Source: Limisphaerales bacterium
GTDB taxonomy: Bacteria > Verrucomicrobiota > Verrucomicrobiia > Limisphaerales > UBA11358
Assembly (NCBI GenBank): GCA_025360325.1
Contig: JANYCI010000117.1
Span: 1 to 40,492 of the forward strand
Direction of reading: 5' to 3'
Length of the DNA: 40,492 bases
Shown here: positions 1-8,467 of the stretch, one piece after another
Numbering within the stretch: the stretch's first letter is position 1
How the letters are laid out: every line of letters begins with the position of its first letter
Made by a program: the position numbers and the translations under genes
The notes under the pieces: model-generated
Told to the model about the DNA's origin: nothing
The model's database searches: none
What the model saw: the letters and a program-made list of their open reading frames with translations, nothing else

Positions 1-1
1 G

Positions 2-3000
2 ATGAATATAACCGGCGGTTTCGTGGATCTCGCGCTAGGCAACGCCAGCAGCGGCGGCAACTCCATCGGCACGCAGATTGGCGCGCTACTTAACCAGAGC
101 GGCGGTATTTTTCAGAACGGTGTCACTGCCGGATTCGGTTCGACGACCAATTCCTTCGCCATCGGCGGCATGGGCAATGGCACGACGAACAATCTTACGG
201 CGTTCACGCTTGCCGGCGGCACTTTTATCTGTGCGGGAATAGTGCTGGCGCCGACCAACGCCGGGCCGGGCAGCGTGAACAATTTTAATTTTAAAGGCGG
301 CGTCCTGGCCGTGCAAAGTTTCAATGCGACTAATCTGGGTTCCAGCCCGGCGGCCACCGTGCTGGCCAATCAAACCAACGTTTCGTTGAGCATCGGCACG
401 CTGGCAAACTATGGCGGCACGGCCAATGGCGCTGTTGTGGTTCACAGCAACACAGCCGTCAATTCCATCAATTGCACCGTCAATGGCACGATCACGGGAA
501 ATGTGGTTGTTGATCCGGCGGTGACGAATGGAGTCGGCATTCCGCTCACACCGCAAAATGCGATTTACACGCCCCTTGCTCCGTTCGGTTATGTGAACGT
601 CAACGGCGGCGGCTCTCTGTCCGTGGGCGGATTCATCACCAACAGTGGCGTGGTGAAATTTTCCGGCAGCGATGTGCCGGTGTCGTTTGGCACGTTCATC
701 ATGCCCAACGGCCTCGGCGGAATCTGGGATGCGAACCGCACGCCGAAAACTTTCACCTTCCCCAACAATTCCTCGCTGGCGTATTTCAAATGTGATTCAA
801 ACGAAGTTTCCACCTTGCAGGTCGCAGGCAACGGCACTTGCTACATCCGCTGGCTCGGCTATCAGGACGCTAACGCCGCCGGCCCCCAGCTATACAGCTA
901 CACCAACACGTTCAACGGTGGCACTTGGAATGTCGGCTACATCGGCCAGAACAATTCCTCCTCCCACTACGTCGGCGTGGCAACGCTGACCGGTGGTGCG
1001 AACATGACGATCACCAACAACGCCAACTTTGCCCACGGCACTTGGAATGTCATCAATGGCTCGCTCACGTTCAATGCGCAGCTGGCCGAAAACCATACGG
1101 CTGGCAACGCCGGTTTAAATATCACGGTGAACAACAGCGGTGGCGGGCCAGGCACGCTCACCGTCACTAACGGCGGTTTTATTCCGGGCTTTGCAGCGGC
1201 GAACACTGGTCCGGAAAATAATTCTTTGAACATCGGCAACGGCGGCACCGTGTTCATCAAAGGCACGACGCAGATCGGCACATCCACCGCTTCGCCCAAC
1301 GCAGAAACGAACGCGATCAATTTGTCCGGCGGTAAGCTGGTGATTTTTGGCACGCTGCAATCCATCGCTCTTGCCGGTGCGCAGGATCACCTTTTCACAT
1401 GGACTGGAGGACAACTCACGGCGCAGACGATCACGACCGGTGCCGGATTCAATGACCCGGCGAGCTGGATCACCACCAGCACGGTCAGCAATACTGCTGG
1501 CATCCTCGCGCCCGGCGACACCAGCGTGCCCGGTAAAACGACCATCACCGGCGGCTATGTGCAAACTTCCGGCGGCACGCTCGCAGTGGATATCGGCGGC
1601 ACGACGCAGGCGAATACGTTCACGAACCTCGGCGGCTTTTATGACTTCGTTTCGGTTTCTGGCAGCGCGAATGTCGCTGGCCTGATCTCGGTGAATCTCA
1701 TTAACGGTTATACTCCGGCGGCGACGACCGCCTTCACCGTGTTGACTGGCACAGGCGGTCTTGTAGCAAACTCCAGCACGATCGGTTACAACGGACTCAT
1801 TCCGGTCTATACCAACGGCGTTTTGTATGGTGGCAAATACATGCAGGTGTTCGTGGCGGGAAATAATTTGATCCTGACCAACTACGGCGTTAGCGTCGCC
1901 GCGCTCGCCGCGAAATTCACGCCGACGAATGCCGTCGGCGTTGCGCCCGCCACGCCGACGTTCACCGACATTTCCACCGGCGTCATCACCAACCGCCACT
2001 GGAGTTTTGGCGACGCCACCACGCTCGACACCACCGCCACGAGCGTTCCGCATACTTATTCGGCGATTGGCACATATACCGTGACGCTCACGGTTTCTGC
2101 GCTGGATGGCTCAACCAGCACGGCGACCGGCACAGTCAAGGCGACGCTGACTGCTGACAATGCACTGTGGAAAGGCGGGCTTTCCGCAAACATCTGGGAT
2201 GGGACCACGGCCAACTGGTTCACCAATGGCGTCGTGGGCGCGTATCACGATCCTGATTTCGTCACCTTTGATGACAGCGGCAACGCCGCCTCGCCCGTGA
2301 ACCTTTCGCTGCTCGTGCAGCCTTCGAGCGTTACCTTCAGTAACGTCGCGAAGAATTACGCCATCTCCGGCGTGGGCCAGATTTCCGGCAACACCAGCCT
2401 CACGCTCGCGGGCGACGGTGTGAGCAGTGGCGGCAACGTCACTCTGTTGACCACCAACAATTTCACCGGCGGAACCACCATCAATTACGGCACGCTTCAA
2501 GTCGGCAATGGCACGGCAGACGGCGGCATTGACAGCACGCCCGCCATCACCAACAACGGCGCGCTCATCTTTAACCAGAGCAGCACACACAGCCTCGTTG
2601 CTTCATTGACTGGGACTGGCCCCATCACCAAGTCCGGCAACGGCACTTTGATTTTGAGCGGCGATAACAGCGCGAATTTCTCCGGCCCTGTCACCATCAA
2701 TGGCGGCACACTTGCCGTTGCGAGCGATGCCACGCTTGGACAAAATAGCGGCACAGTGAATCTCACCAACGCCACGTTGCAGATCAACTCCGGCGGCAGC
2801 TTGAACCGCAATCTGAACATCGGTGGCACCAACGTCTCGCTGAATGTCAACGGCACGGTGATCTTGCCGAACGCCATCAACGGCATCGCACCGGTCACGG
2901 TTGGCGGCGGCGGCACGTTGCAGGTTGACACCGGCGGTTCGTCCGTCTCGCTACCTACCAATGTTGTCCTAAACGGCGCTAGCATTACTTATAACCGCAA

Positions 3001-4603
3001 CGACAATTATGCGCAGCCCGGAACCATCAGCGGTAACAGCGCGAGCAGCGCGATTGACAATCTCGGCGGCGCGAGCACGACCAACACGCTCACTTTCGCC
3101 AATGGCAACAACACTTTCGCTTCGATCATCACCGAAGCAAACAGCTATCTGGTGCTCAACGGCTCCGCGAATTCTTCAAACACCATCGCCGGGGCGGACC
3201 AGACCGGCGGTGGCGCGTTCGGCCCGCGCGGCGCAAACGCGCAGATCATCGTGAACGGCGGAAATTATTTCATCACCAACTCGACGTTGTTCGGAACCGT
3301 TGGCGGCGGCTTCCAAGCCAGTGACAACTTCATCGTGAATGGTGGCACAGTCGTTTGCTCGTGGTATGGAGCAAACACGGCTGCCACCGATGGCGGCCTT
3401 CATTTCTTCCGTAATAATCTGGAGATTGATTCAGGCACTCTCTACACCAAGGTCTGGGGCGCGGCGATTGCGCCCGGCTTTGACGCGACGTTCAACATGA
3501 ACGGCGGCACGTTCCGTCTCGACGACTCCGGCACCTTGCCTGGCGCAAGCGCAGCTACAACCTTCTTTGGTCTCGGTCTCGGCAACCATTCATTCGCCAG
3601 CATTGCCGACCGTTTCAGCGGCAGTGCAACGGTGAATCAAATCGGCGGTGCGATTATTCTCGCCGCCTCGACGAACAACAACGTCGAACTTGGCTGCGCC
3701 AACAATTCGCCGACTAACCATGCCTCGACTTACACGCTCGCCGGCGGCTCACTTACGGCCATCGGCGGCGTGAACGGCGGCAACATCAAAATCGGCGGCA
3801 GCGCCGACGGCGCGAGCACCGCGCTATTCACGCTCACCAACTCCGGCAAGGTTGTTGTCAGCGGCACGATTCAGGGCTACAGCGGTGCGGCCGGTTCACA
3901 GGCGTTCACCTTTGGCGGCGGCACGCTGGTTGCCGGGGGTGTGAACATGAATTCACTCGCAGATGCATTGGGCAATTCCACCGGCACGCTCGTGAACAAT
4001 GGTGGCACGCTCTCACCCGGTGATTCCGGCGTCGCTGGCAAAACTGCCATCACCGGCGGCTATACCGCCAATTCCGGCTCCACGCTATCCATTGACCTGA
4101 ATGGAGCGACGGCGGCAACGACCTTCACCAACAACGGCGCGTTTTATGACACCGTTGCGGCAAGTGGCGCGGCAACGCTCGGTGGCAACCTGGTTGTCCG
4201 CACGAATGGTTCTTATGTCCCGTCGGCCACGAGCAGCTTCACGATTCTCACTGCGGCAAGTGTCGGCGGCACGTTCGCCAACCTCACCAGCGGACGCGTC
4301 ACCGTGAATGGTTCCACAAATACCTTCGCTGTGGTCATCAACGCGACGAGCGTCGTGCTGACGAACTTCTCCGGTGCCGCTTCCTCACAGCCGTCGCCGG
4401 CGAGCATCACGACGACTTACAATGGCAGCACGCTCACGTTGAACTGGCCGAACGGCCAGGGCTGGCGTTTGCAGGCGCAGACCAACGGCCTTGGCACAGG
4501 CTTGAATACGAACTGGTCGAACGTCACGGGCGCAACGCCGCCGTTCACCACCACGCCGAACCCCGCGAACGGCACGGTGTTCTATCGCCTCATTTGGCCT
4601 TAA
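2..4603 (+). CDS. Autotransporter-associated beta-strand repeat protein with PKD domain, 5' incomplete
   Basis: Large secreted or surface protein, at least 1533 residues, with no signal peptide at the visible start. The reading frame is open to the window edge, so the ATG at 2 is probably internal. Residues about 30-620 and 718-1460 are Gly/Thr/Asn-rich beta-strand repeats of the PATR type (for example GGTTINYGTLQVGNGTADGG), with recurrent LAPGD/LSPGD...GKT.ITGGY elements near 500 and 1340. Between the blocks, residues about 633-713 form a PKD domain with the hallmark WSFGDATTLD and TYSAIGTYTVTLTV strands. Residues 1460-1533 form a compact tail (LTLNWPNGQGWRLQAQTN ... NPANGTVFYRLIWP) shared with the proteins at 6016 and 29615. 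The first half is clearly paralogous to the protein at 6016. The role is probably structural or carbohydrate binding on the cell surface; no catalytic motif is seen. A strong terminator follows. Confidence 0.85.
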   Translation: MNITGGFVDLALGNASSGGNSIGTQIGALLNQSGGIFQNGVTAGFGSTTNSFAIGGMGNGTTNNLTAFTLAGGTFICAGIVLAPTNAGPGSVNNFNFKGGVLAVQSFNATNLGSSPAATVLANQTNVSLSIGTLANYGGTANGAVVVHSNTAVNSINCTVNGTITGNVVVDPAVTNGVGIPLTPQNAIYTPLAPFGYVNVNGGGSLSVGGFITNSGVVKFSGSDVPVSFGTFIMPNGLGGIWDANRTPKTFTFPNNSSLAYFKCDSNEVSTLQVAGNGTCYIRWLGYQDANAAGPQLYSYTNTFNGGTWNVGYIGQNNSSSHYVGVATLTGGANMTITNNANFAHGTWNVINGSLTFNAQLAENHTAGNAGLNITVNNSGGGPGTLTVTNGGFIPGFAAANTGPENNSLNIGNGGTVFIKGTTQIGTSTASPNAETNAINLSGGKLVIFGTLQSIALAGAQDHLFTWTGGQLTAQTITTGAGFNDPASWITTSTVSNTAGILAPGDTSVPGKTTITGGYVQTSGGTLAVDIGGTTQANTFTNLGGFYDFVSVSGSANVAGLISVNLINGYTPAATTAFTVLTGTGGLVANSSTIGYNGLIPVYTNGVLYGGKYMQVFVAGNNLILTNYGVSVAALAAKFTPTNAVGVAPATPTFTDISTGVITNRHWSFGDATTLDTTATSVPHTYSAIGTYTVTLTVSALDGSTSTATGTVKATLTADNALWKGGLSANIWDGTTANWFTNGVVGAYHDPDFVTFDDSGNAASPVNLSLLVQPSSVTFSNVAKNYAISGVGQISGNTSLTLAGDGVSSGGNVTLLTTNNFTGGTTINYGTLQVGNGTADGGIDSTPAITNNGALIFNQSSTHSLVASLTGTGPITKSGNGTLILSGDNSANFSGPVTINGGTLAVASDATLGQNSGTVNLTNATLQINSGGSLNRNLNIGGTNVSLNVNGTVILPNAINGIAPVTVGGGGTLQVDTGGSSVSLPTNVVLNGASITYNRNDNYAQPGTISGNSASSAIDNLGGASTTNTLTFANGNNTFASIITEANSYLVLNGSANSSNTIAGADQTGGGAFGPRGANAQIIVNGGNYFITNSTLFGTVGGGFQASDNFIVNGGTVVCSWYGANTAATDGGLHFFRNNLEIDSGTLYTKVWGAAIAPGFDATFNMNGGTFRLDDSGTLPGASAATTFFGLGLGNHSFASIADRFSGSATVNQIGGAIILAASTNNNVELGCANNSPTNHASTYTLAGGSLTAIGGVNGGNIKIGGSADGASTALFTLTNSGKVVVSGTIQGYSGAAGSQAFTFGGGTLVAGGVNMNSLADALGNSTGTLVNNGGTLSPGDSGVAGKTAITGGYTANSGSTLSIDLNGATAATTFTNNGAFYDTVAASGAATLGGNLVVRTNGSYVPSATSSFTILTAASVGGTFANLTSGRVTVNGSTNTFAVVINATSVVLTNFSGAASSQPSPASITTTYNGSTLTLNWPNGQGWRLQAQTNGLGTGLNTNWSNVTGATPPFTTTPNPANGTVFYRLIWP

Positions 4604-4624
4604 AAATGTTGGGGTTGGTGGGTC

Positions 4625-4663
4625 GCCGGGTGACGTCTTGGGTTGGCGTCACCCGGCTTTTTT
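4625..4663 (+). terminator. Rho-independent terminator
   Basis: A perfect 11-bp inverted repeat (4625-4635, GCCGGGTGACG; 4647-4657) encloses an 11-nt loop and is followed by six T residues (4658-4663). It lies 22 bp after the stop of the upstream repeat protein and ends transcription before the regulator gene. Confidence 0.9.
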
Positions 4664-4718
4664 GCGCCTAAAGAAAACTTTCGCTCCGCCGGTTTTGCAT
4701 TACGTTCAAGGCAATTCC

Positions 4719-5879
4719 ATGTCGCACAGCCGCACCAAAACCAGACGTATCGCTGTCATCGGCGCTCCAGTGCTGCAGGCGCAAAGCGCGTTCAACGCCG
4801 CGCTCATTGACTACGCCGCGCGGCAGGGTAACTGGAAATTCGTCTTCAGCACGGAAGTCAGCGTGCAGACGCTTAAATTTCTCCGGCAACTCGATTGCGA
4901 TGGCGCGCTCATCCGGGTCATCTCGCCCGCCATCGCGCGGGAGGCAAGAAAACTTTCATTCCCGCTCGTCAATTTTTCCTCATGGCTCTCCGATCCCGGC
5001 GTGCCCACGGTGCGCTGCGACAACGCGATGATGGGACGGCTCGCAGCGCAGCATCTTCTGAACAAAGGTTTCCGCCGGTTCGCCGTGGTATTGAGCAAAG
5101 GCGGCTGGTTCGCACACTCGCGCCATCAAAGTTTTTTGGAATGCATCGAAAAAACCGGCTTTGCGGAAAACGTCAGCACGTTTGAACTGCGTTCGCATTC
5201 GGCGGATGCAGAAGACTTGAAACGCTTCCGCGTGTGGGCGGAAAAGCTGGAATCGCCGACCGGCTTATTTTTAACGAATGACGATCCTGACGCGCCGGTG
5301 CTCATGGACGCCTGCCGCGCGGCGGGCAAAAAAATTCCGCGCGACCTCGCCATCGTCACGAGCCATGGGCATCCCGAAATCTGCCGCGCCTGCTCCCCAC
5401 CGTTGACTTACGTTGATCAGAACGAACAGGGCATCGCGCTGGAAGCCGCGAAATTTCTCGACCGGCTCATGTCCGGCGAAGCCAACGCCGCGCGCACCAT
5501 CATCGTGCCCTCGGGCGACGTGGTGCCACTTGGCTCGACCGACACCGTCGCGGTGGATGATCGCGAGGTGGCGCACACCGTGGAGTTTATCCGCGAACAC
5601 ATTTCGGAGCCGATTAACATCAAGGATGTGGCGCAGCATTTTTCCATCGCCCGCCGCACGCTGGAGCGTCGCTTCCGTGGCGCGATGAAAATTTCGCTGC
5701 ATGATTTCCAGACGAGCGAGCGCATAGCCCGCGCCGAGGATTTGCTGCGGGCTAAACCGCCGTTGACGCTGGCCGACGTGGCGCGACGCTGCGGTTTCGT
5801 AAGCGCGACGCGCTTGAACCTCGTTTTCCGCCGCGTCAAGGGATCCAGCCCGGCGGATTGGCGGGCTGTCGCAAAATGA
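4719..5879 (+). CDS. XylR-like transcriptional regulator (sugar-binding domain + AraC HTH)
   Basis: 386-residue one-component regulator. Residues about 10-275 resemble a LacI-type periplasmic-binding-protein sensor (RRIAVIGAPVLQAQSAFNAA, FLTNDDPDAPVLMDACRAAG, GCAIVTSHG-like strand near 210). Residues about 282-386 are an AraC double helix-turn-helix (IKDVAQHFSIARRTLERRF and LADVARRCGFVSATRLNLVF). Together this is the E. coli XylR architecture, common in Verrucomicrobiota sugar loci. The ATG at 4719 is chosen because AAGG lies 6-9 nt upstream and the binding domain starts soon after it. A longer TTG start at 4638 would fall inside the terminator and is rejected. The gene sits alone between two paralogous repeat-protein genes with a terminator upstream, so it likely senses a sugar released by the locus and controls the flanking genes. 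The ligand cannot be read from the sequence. Confidence 0.9.
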   Translation: MSHSRTKTRRIAVIGAPVLQAQSAFNAALIDYAARQGNWKFVFSTEVSVQTLKFLRQLDCDGALIRVISPAIAREARKLSFPLVNFSSWLSDPGVPTVRCDNAMMGRLAAQHLLNKGFRRFAVVLSKGGWFAHSRHQSFLECIEKTGFAENVSTFELRSHSADAEDLKRFRVWAEKLESPTGLFLTNDDPDAPVLMDACRAAGKKIPRDLAIVTSHGHPEICRACSPPLTYVDQNEQGIALEAAKFLDRLMSGEANAARTIIVPSGDVVPLGSTDTVAVDDREVAHTVEFIREHISEPINIKDVAQHFSIARRTLERRFRGAMKISLHDFQTSERIARAEDLLRAKPPLTLADVARRCGFVSATRLNLVFRRVKGSSPADWRAVAK

Positions 5880-6015
5880 TTTGCCGCTGGCGCAAATCGC
5901 CAGTTTCATGCCTCGCCCGCTGCGTTTAAGTTGAAAATTGAAATACCCCGCTTCTGCGCCACTTTTGTCCGTTGCGTTTTGAAAACGGGTTTGCTCAATC
6001 AAAACGAAAAAACCT

Positions 6016-8370
6016 ATGACCACACGCAGCATCCAAAAAATAATCGTCGCGCTGATTTGCGCGATGTTCGCGGCCGGCAGCAGCCACGCGGCAGTTTTTC
6101 AAAAGGCAAATAATTCTAATTTGCTTAATGACCCGGCCAGTTGGGTTCCCAACAGCGGCACGCCGGGCAGTGCGGACATCGCGACTTGGGGCACCACCGT
6201 GACTGGCGCCAACACCGTCGGCCTCGGCGCGGCGGCGGGCTGGAACGGTATCGCGCTGATCAATCCCGGCGGTCTGGTGACGATTACGAATGACGGCAAC
6301 ATCCTGACGCTAGGTGCTGGGGGCATTGACCTTTCGCAGACAAACAACGGGCTGACTTTGAACTGCCCGCTAAACATTTCGGCGAATCAGATTTGGAGCG
6401 TGACCAACAGTCGGACGCTCACCCTCAACGCGGCGGTCGCTGACAGCGGCAGCGGCTTTGGCTTGACCAAAAATGGAAATGGCGGTGTCACCCTCGCTGG
6501 CACGAACAATTTCAGCGGGCCAATCGTGTTGAACGCCGGCACCCTGACGCTCGCCAGCAGCAACGCCTGGCCCGGGGCCGCCTCCTTGAGTTTCAAGGGC
6601 GGCACGCTGGCGATCAACGCGGGCGTAGTGGTGACGAACCTTTCCGTGGTGACTTCCAACACGACGGCGGCGGCGAATGTTTCCTGCTCCGGCACACTCC
6701 CAAACAACATCACGATCAATCCCGGCACGAACAACATTCCGCCGACGGCTTCAGGCATTTACACCATCCCGGCCTCCGGGTTTGTGCAAGTGAATGTGGC
6801 TGGCTCCGTCAGCGCGGGCGGCTTCATCACCAACTATGGCGTGCTGAATTTGACCGGCAGCAGTGTGCAGACCATTGGCATCATCATCGGCTCCGGCTCG
6901 GAAGCCGCCGGCACGCTTGGAGGTGTGCAAGACAACAACACCATTGCGGCGGGAAAAACCCTGACCTTCGGCAACGGCAGCGCGTTTTCCTATTTCAAGC
7001 CCGGTGCCGCCACGCGTTCGACACTACAGGTGGTTGGCAACGGCTCGGTTTATTTCAAATGGTTTGGCTACAATGATACGGCGGGAATGATTCCCTACAC
7101 CAATACGCTTAACGGTGGCACTTGGATTTTTGGTCAGATGGGCCAGAACAACAGTGGAACGCATTACGTCGGTCAGCTCAACATCACTAGCGGCGCGGCG
7201 GTCACAGTCACAAACCAAAATACCGGCAGCGGTCCTGGCCCGGCATATTCGCACGGAACTTATAACATCATCAACGGCTCGATGACGTTCTACAATACCG
7301 TGGCGGAAGGTCATGCTGCCAACAACTTTGGCTTGAACATTTTCGCCAACAACAGCGGCGGCGGCTCTGGCACGTTCACTGTGACGAACGGCGGCATCGC
7401 GCTCGGATTTGCCTCCACTTTTTTGAACACCGCTGCGGAAAATAATTCGCTTAACGTCGGCACAGGCGGCGCGGCCAACATCACCGGTAACCTGACTGCG
7501 GGAACCACGCAGGCGCAATCCAATCCTGAAACAAATTCGGTGAACCTTTCCGGCGGCAAACTGGTGGTCAGTGGAACGGTGCTGGCGCAGGCGGCGGCGT
7601 CCGGCCAAACCAGAAGCTTCAACTGGACGGGCGGACAGTTGTCCGCCGCGACCATCACGCCTTCGGCGGGTTTCAACGATCCCGCCAGCGCCATCAGCCC
7701 GACGGGCGTGACCAATAGCGCGGGCATCCTCGCTCCCGGCGACGACGGCATTCCTGGCCGCACTATCATCAACGGCAGCTACGTTCAGACCAACGTCGGC
7801 ACGATTACGATGGATCTCGGCGGCACGACGCGCGCTTCCAGTTTCCAAGCCAGCACTAATGGCTTTTATGATTACCTTCAGGTGGTCGGGCCGCTCGCGC
7901 TCGGCGGCAGCTTGAAGGTGAAATTGGTCGGCGGCTACAATCCGGCTTATACCGATCAGTTGAACATCATCGCCACGTCCGGCGCGGGAAACCTTATCAG
8001 CGGCCTGTTCACGAATCTGGTGGCTGGGCCGGCCCTCGGTCGCGTGGCCGTCGAAGGAATGACGAACACCTACTTCACCGTGGTTATCAATTCACAGTCC
8101 AACACGCTTTATCTGATCAACTATACCAACATCGCCTCGACCGCCAGCTACGCCACGAACATCACCGCCACGGTCATCAACAGCGGCACGACGCTGCAAG
8201 TCTCCTGGCCCATGACGCACCTCGGCTGGACGTTGCAGGCGCAGACCAACACTCTCAATGTCGGCCTCGGAACCAACTGGGTGGATCTTTCCGGCACTTC
8301 GGCAGTCATCAGCACCAACTTGCCGATTGTGTCGGCCAACCCCGCCGTGTTTTACCGGCTGCGGAATTAA
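6016..8370 (+). CDS. Autotransporter-associated beta-strand repeat protein
   Basis: 784-residue secreted protein. An N-terminal Sec signal peptide (MTTRSIQKIIVALICAMFAA, cleavage near GSSHA-AVF) supports the ATG at 6016. The mature part is nearly all Gly/Asn/Thr-rich beta-strand repeat, including NGNGGVTLAGTNNFSGPIVL and ILAPGDDGIPGRTIINGSY. Residues 715-784 are the first type of C-terminal tail (WPMTHLGWTLQAQTNTL ... ANPAVFYRLRN). From about residue 250 to 620 it aligns visibly with residues 195-560 of the protein ending at 4603 (GGFITN, YTNTLNGGTW, FNDPAS, ILAPGD), so the two are duplicates flanking the regulator. No transmembrane barrel is apparent, so despite the family name it is not a classical autotransporter. 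The 136-bp gap upstream must carry its promoter; no confident -35/-10 was found. Confidence 0.87.
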   Translation: MTTRSIQKIIVALICAMFAAGSSHAAVFQKANNSNLLNDPASWVPNSGTPGSADIATWGTTVTGANTVGLGAAAGWNGIALINPGGLVTITNDGNILTLGAGGIDLSQTNNGLTLNCPLNISANQIWSVTNSRTLTLNAAVADSGSGFGLTKNGNGGVTLAGTNNFSGPIVLNAGTLTLASSNAWPGAASLSFKGGTLAINAGVVVTNLSVVTSNTTAAANVSCSGTLPNNITINPGTNNIPPTASGIYTIPASGFVQVNVAGSVSAGGFITNYGVLNLTGSSVQTIGIIIGSGSEAAGTLGGVQDNNTIAAGKTLTFGNGSAFSYFKPGAATRSTLQVVGNGSVYFKWFGYNDTAGMIPYTNTLNGGTWIFGQMGQNNSGTHYVGQLNITSGAAVTVTNQNTGSGPGPAYSHGTYNIINGSMTFYNTVAEGHAANNFGLNIFANNSGGGSGTFTVTNGGIALGFASTFLNTAAENNSLNVGTGGAANITGNLTAGTTQAQSNPETNSVNLSGGKLVVSGTVLAQAAASGQTRSFNWTGGQLSAATITPSAGFNDPASAISPTGVTNSAGILAPGDDGIPGRTIINGSYVQTNVGTITMDLGGTTRASSFQASTNGFYDYLQVVGPLALGGSLKVKLVGGYNPAYTDQLNIIATSGAGNLISGLFTNLVAGPALGRVAVEGMTNTYFTVVINSQSNTLYLINYTNIASTASYATNITATVINSGTTLQVSWPMTHLGWTLQAQTNTLNVGLGTNWVDLSGTSAVISTNLPIVSANPAVFYRLRN

Positions 8371-8396
8371 AACGTATACAATCCAACGACAATTTC

Positions 8397-8433
8397 AAAA
8401 ACGGGAAGAAGCCAAAACTTCTTCCCGTTTTTT
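8397..8433 (+). terminator. Rho-independent terminator
   Basis: A 15-bp perfect inverted repeat (8397-8411 and 8418-8432) with a 6-nt loop. The stem has an A-rich left foot and a T-rich right foot (CTTCTTCCCGTTTTTT), so it could work in both directions. It lies 26 bp after the stop of the repeat protein and separates it from the beta-helix gene. Confidence 0.9.
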
Positions 8434-8467
8434 CTGAAATCTATCCGCTTTTTTCCCGTCTCTTGAT

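Noticed and set aside
2400-4100. Periodic GGCGGCA/GGCACG-rich repeats suggesting a CRISPR or satellite array
   Set aside because: The periodicity is irregular, keeps the reading frame and encodes degenerate beta-strand repeats; there are no uniform repeats and spacers.
4638-4718. 27-codon N-terminal extension of the XylR-like regulator from a TTG
   Set aside because: The TTG lies in the loop of the upstream terminator and adds no family-like sequence; the ATG at 4719 has an AAGG site.
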